Shown here: positions 1 through 6,109 of the stretch, in pieces
Position numbering within the stretch: position 1 is the stretch's first letter
Layout of the letters: each line of letters starts with the position of its first letter
DNA from: Oscillospiraceae bacterium
GTDB taxonomy: Bacteria > Bacillota > Clostridia > Oscillospirales > Ruminococcaceae
Direction of reading: 5' to 3'
Assembly: GCA_003508605.1 (NCBI GenBank)
Contig: DNUB01000242.1
Coordinates: 1 to 6,120 of the forward strand
Length of the DNA: 6,120 nucleotides
Program-made: the position numbers and the translations under genes
The notes under the pieces: model-generated
What the model was told of the DNA's origin: nothing
What the model saw: only the letters and a program-made list of their open reading frames with translations
The model's database searches: none

Positions 1-314
1 GTCCAGTCTGTATAGGTGTGTTCCTCGGCTTGGGTCTTTTCGCCGCAGCCGCATTCCTTCCAGTGGCCGCTTTCGTCACACTTCCAATCGCCGGTAAAAT
101 CATGCCGGTGAGGGAGTGGGGGAATTGCTTCTTCCTGCTTATAGCCGCAAATCTCGCAGGTTCTTTCCTTTAAGCCCTCTTCGGCTTCGGTGGCTTCCTT
201 GGTTATCGTCCAGTCTGTATAGGTGTGTTCCTCGGCTTGGGTCTTTTCGCCGCATACGCATTCCGGCCAATGACCGTTTTCGTCCGATTTGTAATCGTCA
301 AAAGTATGCTCATG
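1..314 (-). repeat. His/Cys-rich repeat array (two copies, second cut by window edge) with 47-bp perfect DNA repeat
   Basis: Unit 1 (residues 713-780) and unit 2 (from 781) share the layout HxH-F ... GHW-x-E-C-x-C-GEKTQAEEHTYTDW. In unit 1 this is followed by ITKEATEAEEG ... TCEICGYKQEEAIP. Unit 1 cysteines are at 731, 733, 765 and 768; unit 2 has Cys 791, 800 and 802. Plus-strand bases 1-47 are identical to 208-254, an offset of 207 bases (69 codons). Repeats of this kind occur near the C-termini of clostridial surface proteins. Metal binding by the Cys/His set is possible but is an inference. The identity starts at base 1, so the repeat probably extends beyond the window. Confidence 0.85.
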
Positions 315-2450
315 CTCTACCAAAGCATATTCGCTGAAATGCTCCAAATAAATTATATAGCTGTCCTCGGTCTGCTCGCCGTCTATTATTTCCTTTACAA
401 ATTTCTTTTGGTCGTCGTCCCATTTTATGCGGAAGCAGCTGAATTTTTTATCCTTGAACCATTCGGGCAGGCGCATGGTGACCTTAACCAATCCGTTGTA
501 GGATTCGGAGAAATCCTCGCCGTTATAAAGCAGAGTCAGATCCAAAAGATTATAGTGCTTGTCGCCCTCGATTACCTTTCCTAATGCTTCGGAGGCTCTC
601 TGCAAGCCTTCCTCGTCGTAGATCTCCTCCGCCTTGATGTAAAACAGGGAAAGGTCGATAGCCATTTCCTCGTCGTCCTTGTATCTGATATTCCAAGCGG
701 GATTTACGGAGATTTCCGTAACTCTTTCTTCCTCGGGAATTTCCTCGGCTTCGGGAGGAGTGATTATTTCGCCTTTGGTTTCGTTGTTATCATCAAAGTG
801 CGAACCGTTACGATTTTGCAAGTGCGTTAATTTAGCCCAAGGTCCGATTATACCGCCATTTTCGTAGGCGCAGACCTCAGCATTGTAATAGCCGTTGGGG
901 AGGTTTTCAAGGAAGCCGTAAAATTCGTCGCTCCATACTTGTCCCAGTCTGACGGTTTTGCCGCTTGCTTCATTGATAATGCGAACCCAGAAGTAGCTTG
1001 TATTATCATGTCTTACTCTGTCCCAATCCCACAGAAGCGATTCGGATTTGTAGTAAAGCTTGGGCATCCATACCGATTCGTCGGGTTCTTTTCCAAAGGT
1101 CAAATTATACGTTTTTTTGTTATAATTATGGTTTTTATCCATAACATACAAAGTTGCCTCGTAATCTCCGACAGGGTAGCAATCCGTCCAGAAGGAATAG
1201 TTTTCGGAATCGGCATTATATCTGCTAATATAATCACTTTCAATTATAGTTTGACCGTTAACTGCAAGAGTCAAATAATATTTCTCTGCGCATTCCACAT
1301 TGTCCCACAGTAAAAAGTCATCCTCTAACCGTAATTCCGGAACGGCTATACTTTCATCGATGTCTGCGTCAAATAAAGCTTCAATAGTTTCACTGGGGTC
1401 GCCTAATTCCCCGTTAAGACAAGCGTATACATAAATTTTGTATTTTGCATTGGAAAAGGGAGCGACAAAGCGTTTCCAGTTAATGCAGCAGGGCTCTGTG
1501 GGATAATCGTATTCATAGATGTATTTTTCATCGCCGTTTTCGTCAGTATACGATATATCAATATCGACCCGATAAGATTCCGCACCTGCGACCTCGTCCC
1601 ATAAGATATTTTCGCCGGTTTCGTCGAAACGAAGGTTTTGCGGAGTGCCGGGGCGTATAACTTCGCTTTGAGTATGGGAAACCAATACAGATTCTGTCCA
1701 CTCGCTGACATTATAATCTCTATCCATCGTCTGAAGGGATATCCAATAGTTTCCACTCTCGCCAAAATACCATTTAAAATAAAAATTAGGATATCTCTCA
1801 TATGCAGTTGAGTACAATGAGCGGTTTTCATCATCATCGAAAATTCTTATATTATATTGATATGCGTTTTCAACCTCGTCCCAGAGAAGAACTTCCTCCT
1901 CTTCCTCGCTTAGCCTTATATTGGAGGGAGCGGCAATGGTAGGCTCATATTCGGCGGTAATTGTCTCCGACCACTCGGTTCTGTTCCAGGCATCGTCAAA
2001 GGAACATATATCAACCTCATAGCTGCCGAAACCGATAGACTGCTCATAGCACAGTCTGTCAAACTCCAGCTGCGCTTCATCGTCGGGATCGTCATAGTCA
2101 ACATATTTGGTAATTTCCCGATACTCCCATTCCTCCTCGCCGGTATGGATACGAAGAAAATATCCGTAGGCCTCCTTAATCTTGTCCCACTTGATATAGC
2201 CCTCCTCATAGCGCAGGTTTTGGGGAGTCGCAAGAGGTTTTGTTTCTCCCGGTTCTTCCGTAGTCCCCGGTTCTTCCGTAACACCCGGTTCTTCCGTAAC
2301 GCCCGGCTCCTCGGATACATCGCCGGTTTCCTCGGAGATTCCGTCCTCGGCGTAAACCGCTCTTGAGGACCTGAGAGAAATCCCTGCGGTCAGCGACGAT
2401 ATCAGGATAGCTGCCGCACATAGAGACGAAAGCAGTTTTTTTCCGTTCAT
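1..2450 (-). CDS. Large secreted modular surface protein, C-terminally incomplete at window edge
   Basis: I translated this minus-strand frame codon by codon: 816 codons, no stop, running off the left edge. Residues 1-34 form a Sec signal peptide (NGKK, hydrophobic core, cleavage likely after VYA-34); there is no lipobox. A TEEPG-rich linker follows (about 42-72). Five fibronectin-III/Ig-like modules of 92-102 residues come next, each with a 'LLWDxV'-type strand whose Trp falls at 88, 190, 284, 382 and 474. An acidic linker (547-577) leads to a region ending in a beta-sandwich (about 634-712) closing with 'HFSEYALVE', a motif of clostridial surface proteins. Two His/Cys repeats follow (713-780, and 781 to the edge). 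I infer an extracellular, wall-associated or adhesive role; no enzymatic motif is visible. The anchor (LPXTG, wall-binding repeats or a membrane helix) would lie outside the window. It has its own promoter. An in-frame ATG at 2456 is an alternative start, but the GGA core lies too close to it. The gene call is firm; the function is not. Confidence 0.93.
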   Translation of the reverse strand, partial: MNGKKLLSSLCAAAILISSLTAGISLRSSRAVYAEDGISEETGDVSEEPGVTEEPGVTEEPGTTEEPGETKPLATPQNLRYEEGYIKWDKIKEAYGYFLRIHTGEEEWEYREITKYVDYDDPDDEAQLEFDRLCYEQSIGFGSYEVDICSFDDAWNRTEWSETITAEYEPTIAAPSNIRLSEEEEEVLLWDEVENAYQYNIRIFDDDENRSLYSTAYERYPNFYFKWYFGESGNYWISLQTMDRDYNVSEWTESVLVSHTQSEVIRPGTPQNLRFDETGENILWDEVAGAESYRVDIDISYTDENGDEKYIYEYDYPTEPCCINWKRFVAPFSNAKYKIYVYACLNGELGDPSETIEALFDADIDESIAVPELRLEDDFLLWDNVECAEKYYLTLAVNGQTIIESDYISRYNADSENYSFWTDCYPVGDYEATLYVMDKNHNYNKKTYNLTFGKEPDESVWMPKLYYKSESLLWDWDRVRHDNTSYFWVRIINEASGKTVRLGQVWSDEFYGFLENLPNGYYNAEVCAYENGGIIGPWAKLTHLQNRNGSHFDDNNETKGEIITPPEAEEIPEEERVTEISVNPAWNIRYKDDEEMAIDLSLFYIKAEEIYDEEGLQRASEALGKVIEGDKHYNLLDLTLLYNGEDFSESYNGLVKVTMRLPEWFKDKKFSCFRIKWDDDQKKFVKEIIDGEQTEDSYIIYLEHFSEYALVEHEHTFDDYKSDENGHWPECVCGEKTQAEEHTYTDWTITKEATEAEEGLKERTCEICGYKQEEAIPPLPHRHDFTGDWKCDESGHWKECGCGEKTQAEEHTYTDW
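1029..2228 (-). repeat. Five divergent fibronectin-III-like modules in the surface protein
   Basis: Module starts in the protein are near residues 75 (TPQNLR), 173 (APSNIR), 267 (PGTPQNLR), 370 (VPELR) and 461 (MPKLYY). Each start is followed 12-17 residues later by a conserved Trp-Asp (Trp 88, 190, 284, 382, 474), and usually by an 'A..Y.v.i' strand. Modules 1 and 2 end in a 'W.E' strand (NRTEWSETI, NVSEWTES). The spacing of 102, 94, 98 and 92 residues is the size of a fibronectin-III/Ig-like fold. They are protein-level repeats only and the DNA has diverged. The coordinates given span from the start of module 1 to the Trp-Asp of module 5; module 5 itself continues to about base 813. Confidence 0.75.
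2248..2319 (-). repeat. Tandem 18-bp repeats encoding VTEEPG linker
   Basis: Three consecutive 18-base units begin at 2248, 2266 and 2284 on the plus strand. They share the core cccggttcttccgta and differ only in the last three bases. A fourth, degenerate unit lies at 2302-2319. In the protein they encode an EEPG/VTEEPG/TTEEPG series, a flexible acidic Pro/Thr-rich spacer between the signal peptide and the first fibronectin-like module. Such in-frame repeats are prone to copy-number slippage. Confidence 0.85.
2349..2450 (-). other. Signal peptide of the large surface protein
   Basis: Residues 1-34: a short basic N-region (NGKK), a hydrophobic stretch (about residues 6-24), then a polar c-region with two arginines ending in VYA, followed by the acidic ED that starts the mature protein. 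The cleavage site is inferred from the AXA-like small-residue rule. Cys-11 is preceded by Leu, so it does not fit a lipobox and the protein should not be a lipoprotein. Confidence 0.85.
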
Positions 2451-2460
2451 AAGCATAATT

Positions 2461-2466
2461 TCCTTT
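2461..2466 (-). promoter_or_regulatory. Ribosome binding site that decides the start of the surface protein
   Basis: The minus strand reads AAAGGA, then AATT, ATG (2456), CTT, ATG (2450). Aligned to the anti-Shine-Dalgarno, the core would leave about 2 bases before the first ATG and about 8 before the second. I therefore chose 2450; using 2456 would only add Met-Leu to the signal peptide. Confidence 0.6.
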
Positions 2467-2519
2467 CTGTTTTTATTGCGGGGAAAAACACTTTTTTCAA
2501 ATATTCCCTTTAGTACAAT

Positions 2520-2548
2520 ATTATAACGCTGTTTTTTCACCGTGTCAA
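2520..2548 (-). promoter_or_regulatory. Consensus sigma-A promoter of the surface protein gene
   Basis: On the minus strand, TTGACA (2548-2543) is followed by a 17-base spacer and TATAAT (2525-2520), both hexamers matching the housekeeping consensus exactly. Transcription should start near 2513, leaving an untranslated leader of about 60 bases before the ATG at 2450. A second TTGACA at 2583-2578 lies 35 bases upstream and has no good -10 partner. Confidence 0.88.
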
Positions 2549-2610
2549 GTAATTTAGTCCGATTTGTCGAGTATAATTGTCAAGCCTGCGCTTTTGTGTT
2601 GTTTTGCAAA

Positions 2611-2669
2611 CAATAAAAAGCCTCCGAATCTCCCTGTAAGCAAAAACCATAGGGGATTTTCAAAGGCTT
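2611..2669 (-). terminator. Intrinsic terminator of the ABC transporter operon
   Basis: The minus-strand RNA contains a stem starting AAGCCU at 2669 and closing with AGGCUU at 2618. Six Watson-Crick pairs are followed by two U-G wobbles, three more pairs, a 2x2 internal loop and four further pairs, with a loop of about 18 bases. It is followed immediately by UUUUUAUUG (2619-2611). The G-U pairs and the U-tract both favour the minus strand; in plus orientation there are C-A mismatches and no good T-run. It lies 43 bases after the stop of the last operon gene. Confidence 0.85.
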
Positions 2670-2711
2670 AAATTTGACGTCGTTCAGCGGAAGGCGGGAA
2701 AAATCCGTGTT

Positions 2712-3389
2712 TTAACGCAGCTTATTGGATCTTTTAAGCAGACCCGTTTTTACAAAAATAAAGGAGATAACCAGCATCGCCAGCGAAGCCGCATAGTATA
2801 TACGGCGGTTAACCTCCACCGTTTCCATAGGCATGCGGCAGGAAATGTTCAAAAAGGCGGAATATTCAAAAAGAAAATACTCTCCCGCCGCAAGATCGGC
2901 AAACATAAGCCCGCAGGTTATGCTGAAAACATAAAACGCCTGCTTGAAAATAACCATCAGCAAAAGAGACAGGGTGCTGTAAAAGGCTAAATTCGCCCCC
3001 GTTAAATACAGCAGCTCCCAAAAGGCAAAGGGCTCTCCCGCTGCGGCAAAGCGGCATGCGAATACTCCCGCCAGATAAACGGGCAGGATAAGCGCAAATA
3101 AAGTAAAGAGCCATCTTTCGATTATTCCCGTTCTTTCGGGCAGAGAGCAGAGAAATTCAAAGCTTTTCTTTTCAAGGGTATTGCCTAACTGTAAAATGAT
3201 GCAGAAAACGGCGGCAAGAGGGCAGATAAAATCCGACCAGTAAAAGAAATAGGACTTATAGGTCTCAAATCGGGTTTCGGCAAAGGTCATTGCCCTCGGA
3301 TAAAACAAAAGCAGCGACAGATAAGCAATAAATATTGCACCGTAAAGAATAAGCGGCAGTTTAGCCGCTTTTAAATCAATTTTAATCAT
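2712..3389 (-). CDS. ABC-2-type permease subunit, 225 aa
   Basis: An integral membrane protein with six predicted helices (about residues 11-30, 52-69, 92-112, 127-148, 151-168, 197-214), the usual count for a compact ABC-2 permease. The cytoplasmic loop between helices 2 and 3 carries 'EKKSFEFLCSLP', the charged loop typical of this family that contacts the ATPase (family knowledge). There is no signal peptide. The C-terminus is basic (KRSNKLR), consistent with a cytoplasmic end. The start is the ATG at 3389, which overlaps the ATPase stop by 8 bases (ATGATTAA) and has a GGAG Shine-Dalgarno 6 bases upstream inside the ATPase gene, so the two are translationally coupled. It probably pairs with the larger membrane subunit of the operon around an ATPase dimer. 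The substrate cannot be read from the sequence. It is the last gene before the terminator. Confidence 0.85.
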   Translation of the reverse strand: MIKIDLKAAKLPLILYGAIFIAYLSLLLFYPRAMTFAETRFETYKSYFFYWSDFICPLAAVFCIILQLGNTLEKKSFEFLCSLPERTGIIERWLFTLFALILPVYLAGVFACRFAAAGEPFAFWELLYLTGANLAFYSTLSLLLMVIFKQAFYVFSITCGLMFADLAAGEYFLFEYSAFLNISCRMPMETVEVNRRIYYAASLAMLVISFIFVKTGLLKRSNKLR

Positions 3390-4128
3390 CTTCTTCTCCG
3401 ATATAGTAAAGCCAGGCTTCCTTAAGGGTGATTTGAGAACCTTCCCCGGCGGGAACGGACTTTATCAGCTCCTCCTTTGTGCCCTGAAATTTCAGCGTGC
3501 CCTTTGAAATGACTATTACGTTATCGTAATACTCCACGTCCTCGTAAAGGTGGGTGGATATCAGAAAGCTGCGGTTCTCCGCCATTTTTTTTACTATGCC
3601 GTGATAGCGTTCCCTCTGCTTGGGGTCAAGTCCTGCGGTAGGCTCGTCGGCAATTATAAAGCTCGGATTTCCCAGAACGGATTGAGCGATTCCCACTCTT
3701 TGCCTTGTTCCCCCCGAAAGGGTTTTCATTTTCGAGCCTGCATATTTTTCAATATCCGCCAGGGTTATCGCCTTTTCCACCTGCTCCTTTATTTCTCCCT
3801 TGGATAAGGCTTTGTTCCTTGCTCCGCAGATATAGGTCAAAACCTCTCTGACGGTAAATGCGGGGAAAAGCTCGAAATCCTGCGGAATGTAAGCGATTTT
3901 GCTTTTCATTTCCGAGGGCTTTGCAGGTCTTTCGCCGCTGTAAAGCTCTATGCTTCCCCTGTTTGCAAGCAGTACTCCGCATATCAGCTTAAACAGCGTC
4001 GACTTTCCCGAGCCGTTTGCACCCAAAAGCAGGGTTATGCCCTCTCCCACCGTCAGGCTGAAATCTCGGTAAATAGGCTTTTTAAAGCCGTATTTAAAGG
4101 TCAGCTCCTTTATTTTCAATTCCTCCAT
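3382..4128 (-). CDS. ABC transporter ATP-binding protein, 248 aa
   Basis: A complete nucleotide-binding domain with all motifs intact in order: Walker A GANGSGKST (residues 36-44), Q-loop Gln-83 (YIPQDFELFP), signature LSGGTRQR (137-144), Walker B FIIADEP with catalytic Glu-162, D-loop GLDP (166-169) and H-loop His-193 (ISTHLYEDV). It couples ATP hydrolysis to substrate movement by the two membrane proteins encoded on either side of it, acting at the inner face of the membrane. The sequence type is that of ABC-2/drug-export or Nat-like ATPases, with no long C-terminal extension. The start is placed at the ATG at 4128 because GAGGAG lies 7 bases upstream and overlaps the TGA of the preceding gene. 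An upstream ATG at 4179 would give 265 residues but adds a non-conserved 17-residue tail overlapping the preceding gene. The stop overlaps the next start. Confidence 0.96.
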   Translation of the reverse strand: MEELKIKELTFKYGFKKPIYRDFSLTVGEGITLLLGANGSGKSTLFKLICGVLLANRGSIELYSGERPAKPSEMKSKIAYIPQDFELFPAFTVREVLTYICGARNKALSKGEIKEQVEKAITLADIEKYAGSKMKTLSGGTRQRVGIAQSVLGNPSFIIADEPTAGLDPKQRERYHGIVKKMAENRSFLISTHLYEDVEYYDNVIVISKGTLKFQGTKEELIKSVPAGEGSQITLKEAWLYYIGEEDD

Positions 4129-4135
4129 TGATGCG

Positions 4136-4141
4136 CTCCTC
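4136..4141 (-). promoter_or_regulatory. Ribosome binding site fixing the ATPase start
   Basis: The minus strand reads GAGGAG 7 bases before the ATG at 4128. Its first two bases are the last two of the TGA stop (4142-4140) of the upstream gene, so termination and re-initiation are likely coupled. This supports the 4128 start over the in-frame ATG at 4179. Confidence 0.85.
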
Positions 4142-6077
4142 AGTATGATGTTATGCTTCCCTCGGAAGCTATAAGGCAATCGTCGAACAGGTACATGTCG
4201 AATGTTATATTATATGAGTAGGGAATAACAACCACCGTATTTACCTCGGACAATTCTACGGCAGAGATATCATCCTTTGTACAGCTTTCCCAAATTTCCC
4301 CAAGTGCAGCGGACAGATCGATAAGCGCGCGAAATTCTTCGGAATCCACAAATTCCGGATTTTGAGCTTTTTCTATCAGAGAGTCGTCCCACATATCCTT
4401 AAGCGGCAGTACAAGCCCGCTTATTGTCTGCTTTTGCTCCCCGTCCGCTCCGACGGAATCCGCCCAGCCGTTTAACAGAGCCTTAAGCTCGTCATAGGAG
4501 ATCAGCGTGGTTTCCGTTTTTAGGTAATCATTAAAGGACGGTATGTCCGATTCGATAAAGCGGTTTTTGTAGGTTTTTATTTCAAGCTCGCCGCTTTTGG
4601 CAAGGGCTAAAGTCTCCGCTTCGATTTTTTCCGCAGAGCGTCTGTGCTCCAAGGGCATTATTATCGCCCCGCTTCCGTTTTCAACCCGGTCTATATAACC
4701 TAAATAAAAAAGAATATCCGTCTTTTCTCCCTTGACTGTGTGCAGTCCCGAGGGGTGGAGCGAGTAGCCGTCAAGATTTGTGACAAAGCTGTTTACCGCA
4801 TTTATTTCCACGGTAAATTCCTTGGGCTGTTTGGTATTCTGTGACGAAAGGAGCTTGGGATACCATGCAAACATCTCGCTTAAAAAGCCGCCCGTATAAT
4901 CGCAGACGTCGGCTTTGTTGTTAAGTGCGTCCGCATAATTTATTCTTCCGCCGTATTCCACGGTTATAACCGACGTTTCCTTTGACGGATCCAGCTCGGC
5001 GGTAAAATAATCGCCTTCCCTGTCATAGCGGGAGCTTTCTCCGTCAACGGTCAGGGAACGGATCTCAAAGCATTGGTCAAGCCTTAGCTTTACATTTGAA
5101 TTGTTATTTACCTTTAACTCCAGCTCACATATGTTTTTTACCGTATTTCCCGTGTCAAGCTTCATATTATAGCGGCTTATTACTGGGGAATGGGGATCTG
5201 AATAAATATTGGCGGTGTCAATCTTTACGGGAGGCTTATCGGTGTAGGTGTAGTTAAAGACATTTATGACGGGGGCAAGCTCAAAATAAAGCCCTGCGCC
5301 GTATGCTCCCGAGAAAAGGGCGGCGGCGGCAAAAACGCCTAACACCGCAGTTCCCTTTAGCTTAAAGCACCTTTTTATTATGAGGGTAAGAAAAATAAAA
5401 ACAAGTCCCAAAAGAGCCGTTATTATCCAGCTTAAAACCGTTTCGCCGTTAAAGGGCATACCGTAGCCCGCATACTTTACTCTTGACGGGTCGTCATAGG
5501 ACAGATTGATAAGGTTGGAAAGATTTACGATAAAACTGAAATCGCCGTTTCCGCTGTCCTTTGATTCCATTAAAAAATTTTGAAAAGCGGGAGTAAAGGG
5601 CAGGGAAAACAGCACGGCGGCAGCATATGCGGGCTTGCCGCGGACTGCCGAGCCGATAAAAGCCCCCAACGCCGAAAGAAAAATCACCTCCGCTGCGGTA
5701 AGAGCTGCAATAAATAAAATAAAATTAACCGCAAGGCGCAGGGCGATTCCGTTTTGAATACAGCAGAATACGATAAAAATCACGGGAACGGCGGCTGCCG
5801 AAAAGCAGAAAATGTCCGCCGCCGCTAACGTTTTTATTGTAATCAAACCCCGGCTTTTAAGGCTCCATTCTATTTCCCGTATACTGTGAAATGCATAAAC
5901 GGAAAAAACCGTAATAAATACCGTCAAAAAAATATTTATTATGGGAATATGGTATACGAATTGACTGACGCCTTTTGTCGACAGACGGAGGGCAAATGAC
6001 AAAATAAGCACGGGAGCAAATAATATAATAAACCAAGGGGAAAGATAGTATTTTTTTATGCTTGCTTTTAATGACAT
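4140..6077 (-). CDS. ABC-2 permease fused to extracytoplasmic M1-aminopeptidase-N-terminal-like domain (no catalytic site), 645 aa
   Basis: Residues 1-263 hold about seven hydrophobic helices (near 14-32, 43-63, 84-107, 115-141, 150-167, 214-234, 243-263). With a cytoplasmic basic N-terminus, an odd number places the long C-terminal part outside the membrane. From about 300 to 462 the sequence is beta-rich and reads like the N-terminal domain of M1 aminopeptidases: 'CELELKV', 'CFEIRSLTVDG', 'VEYGGRINY', 'MFAWYPKL', 'EFTVEINA' and 'FYLGYIDR' follow the usual order of that domain. M1 domains fused to ABC-2 permeases are known; those with a full peptidase are much longer. Here residues 463-645 contain no HEXXH or GAMEN-like motif, so no peptidase activity is expected. 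It is most likely one membrane half of the transporter, with an outside domain for binding substrate or partner. The start at 6077 has AAGGA about 12 bases upstream, a rather long spacing. The membrane and operon assignment is firm; the M1-like reading is by eye. Confidence 0.82.
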   Translation of the reverse strand: MSLKASIKKYYLSPWFIILFAPVLILSFALRLSTKGVSQFVYHIPIINIFLTVFITVFSVYAFHSIREIEWSLKSRGLITIKTLAAADIFCFSAAAVPVIFIVFCCIQNGIALRLAVNFILFIAALTAAEVIFLSALGAFIGSAVRGKPAYAAAVLFSLPFTPAFQNFLMESKDSGNGDFSFIVNLSNLINLSYDDPSRVKYAGYGMPFNGETVLSWIITALLGLVFIFLTLIIKRCFKLKGTAVLGVFAAAALFSGAYGAGLYFELAPVINVFNYTYTDKPPVKIDTANIYSDPHSPVISRYNMKLDTGNTVKNICELELKVNNNSNVKLRLDQCFEIRSLTVDGESSRYDREGDYFTAELDPSKETSVITVEYGGRINYADALNNKADVCDYTGGFLSEMFAWYPKLLSSQNTKQPKEFTVEINAVNSFVTNLDGYSLHPSGLHTVKGEKTDILFYLGYIDRVENGSGAIIMPLEHRRSAEKIEAETLALAKSGELEIKTYKNRFIESDIPSFNDYLKTETTLISYDELKALLNGWADSVGADGEQKQTISGLVLPLKDMWDDSLIEKAQNPEFVDSEEFRALIDLSAALGEIWESCTKDDISAVELSEVNTVVVIPYSYNITFDMYLFDDCLIASEGSITSY

Positions 6078-6103
6078 ATTAGGGTCGGATCCTTTTTAAA
6101 TAT

Positions 6104-6109
6104 AGTATA
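6104..6109 (-). promoter_or_regulatory. Possible -10 element of the ABC operon
   Basis: The minus strand has TATACT at 6109-6104, about 27 bases before the ATG at 6077, in an AT-rich stretch. A -35 box at normal spacing would fall beyond the right edge of the window, so only half of the promoter can be inspected. The predicted leader would be about 20 bases. This is tentative. Confidence 0.35.

Noticed and set aside
1..314. Direct repeats considered as a CRISPR array
   Set aside because: There are only two copies, spaced 207 bases apart, in frame with a coding sequence and encoding repeated protein modules. There are no unique short spacers.
116..1313. Plus-strand open frames, including a hydrophobic 119-codon frame at 225-584 and a 124-codon frame at 939-1313
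   Set aside because: They lie antisense to the continuous 816-codon surface protein frame. Their hydrophobic look is the complement of its acidic Glu/Asp codons, and the DNA repeats are explained by the minus-strand protein.
1403..2421. Other-frame minus-strand and plus-strand frames at 1403-1837, 1916-2320, 2145-2366 and 2206-2421
   Set aside because: They overlap the surface protein in another reading frame or on the opposite strand. The Arg/Asn-rich and Gly/Arg-rich repeats in them are frame-shifted readings of the TEEPG linker, and they have no domain signature.
2462..2508. Possible hairpin in the surface gene leader (GGGAA ... TTCCC around an A-rich/T-rich stretch)
   Set aside because: Only about five outer pairs plus A-U pairs with a bulge; it is too weak, and has no known riboswitch features, to call a regulatory element.
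2670..2711. Spacer between the last operon stop and the terminator, checked for a small gene or RNA
   Set aside because: The 42 bases show no start codon with a ribosome binding site and no convincing secondary structure.
2866..3982. Frames at 2866-3114 (minus), 3550-3807 (plus) and 3749-3982 (minus)
   Set aside because: They are shadows inside the permease and ATPase genes, which have complete motifs, proper starts and coupled spacing.
4129..4179. Longer 265-residue ATPase starting at 4179
   Set aside because: The extra 17 residues overlap the end of the upstream gene and precede the normal N-terminus of the ATPase fold. The ATG at 4128 has a strong ribosome binding site at proper distance.
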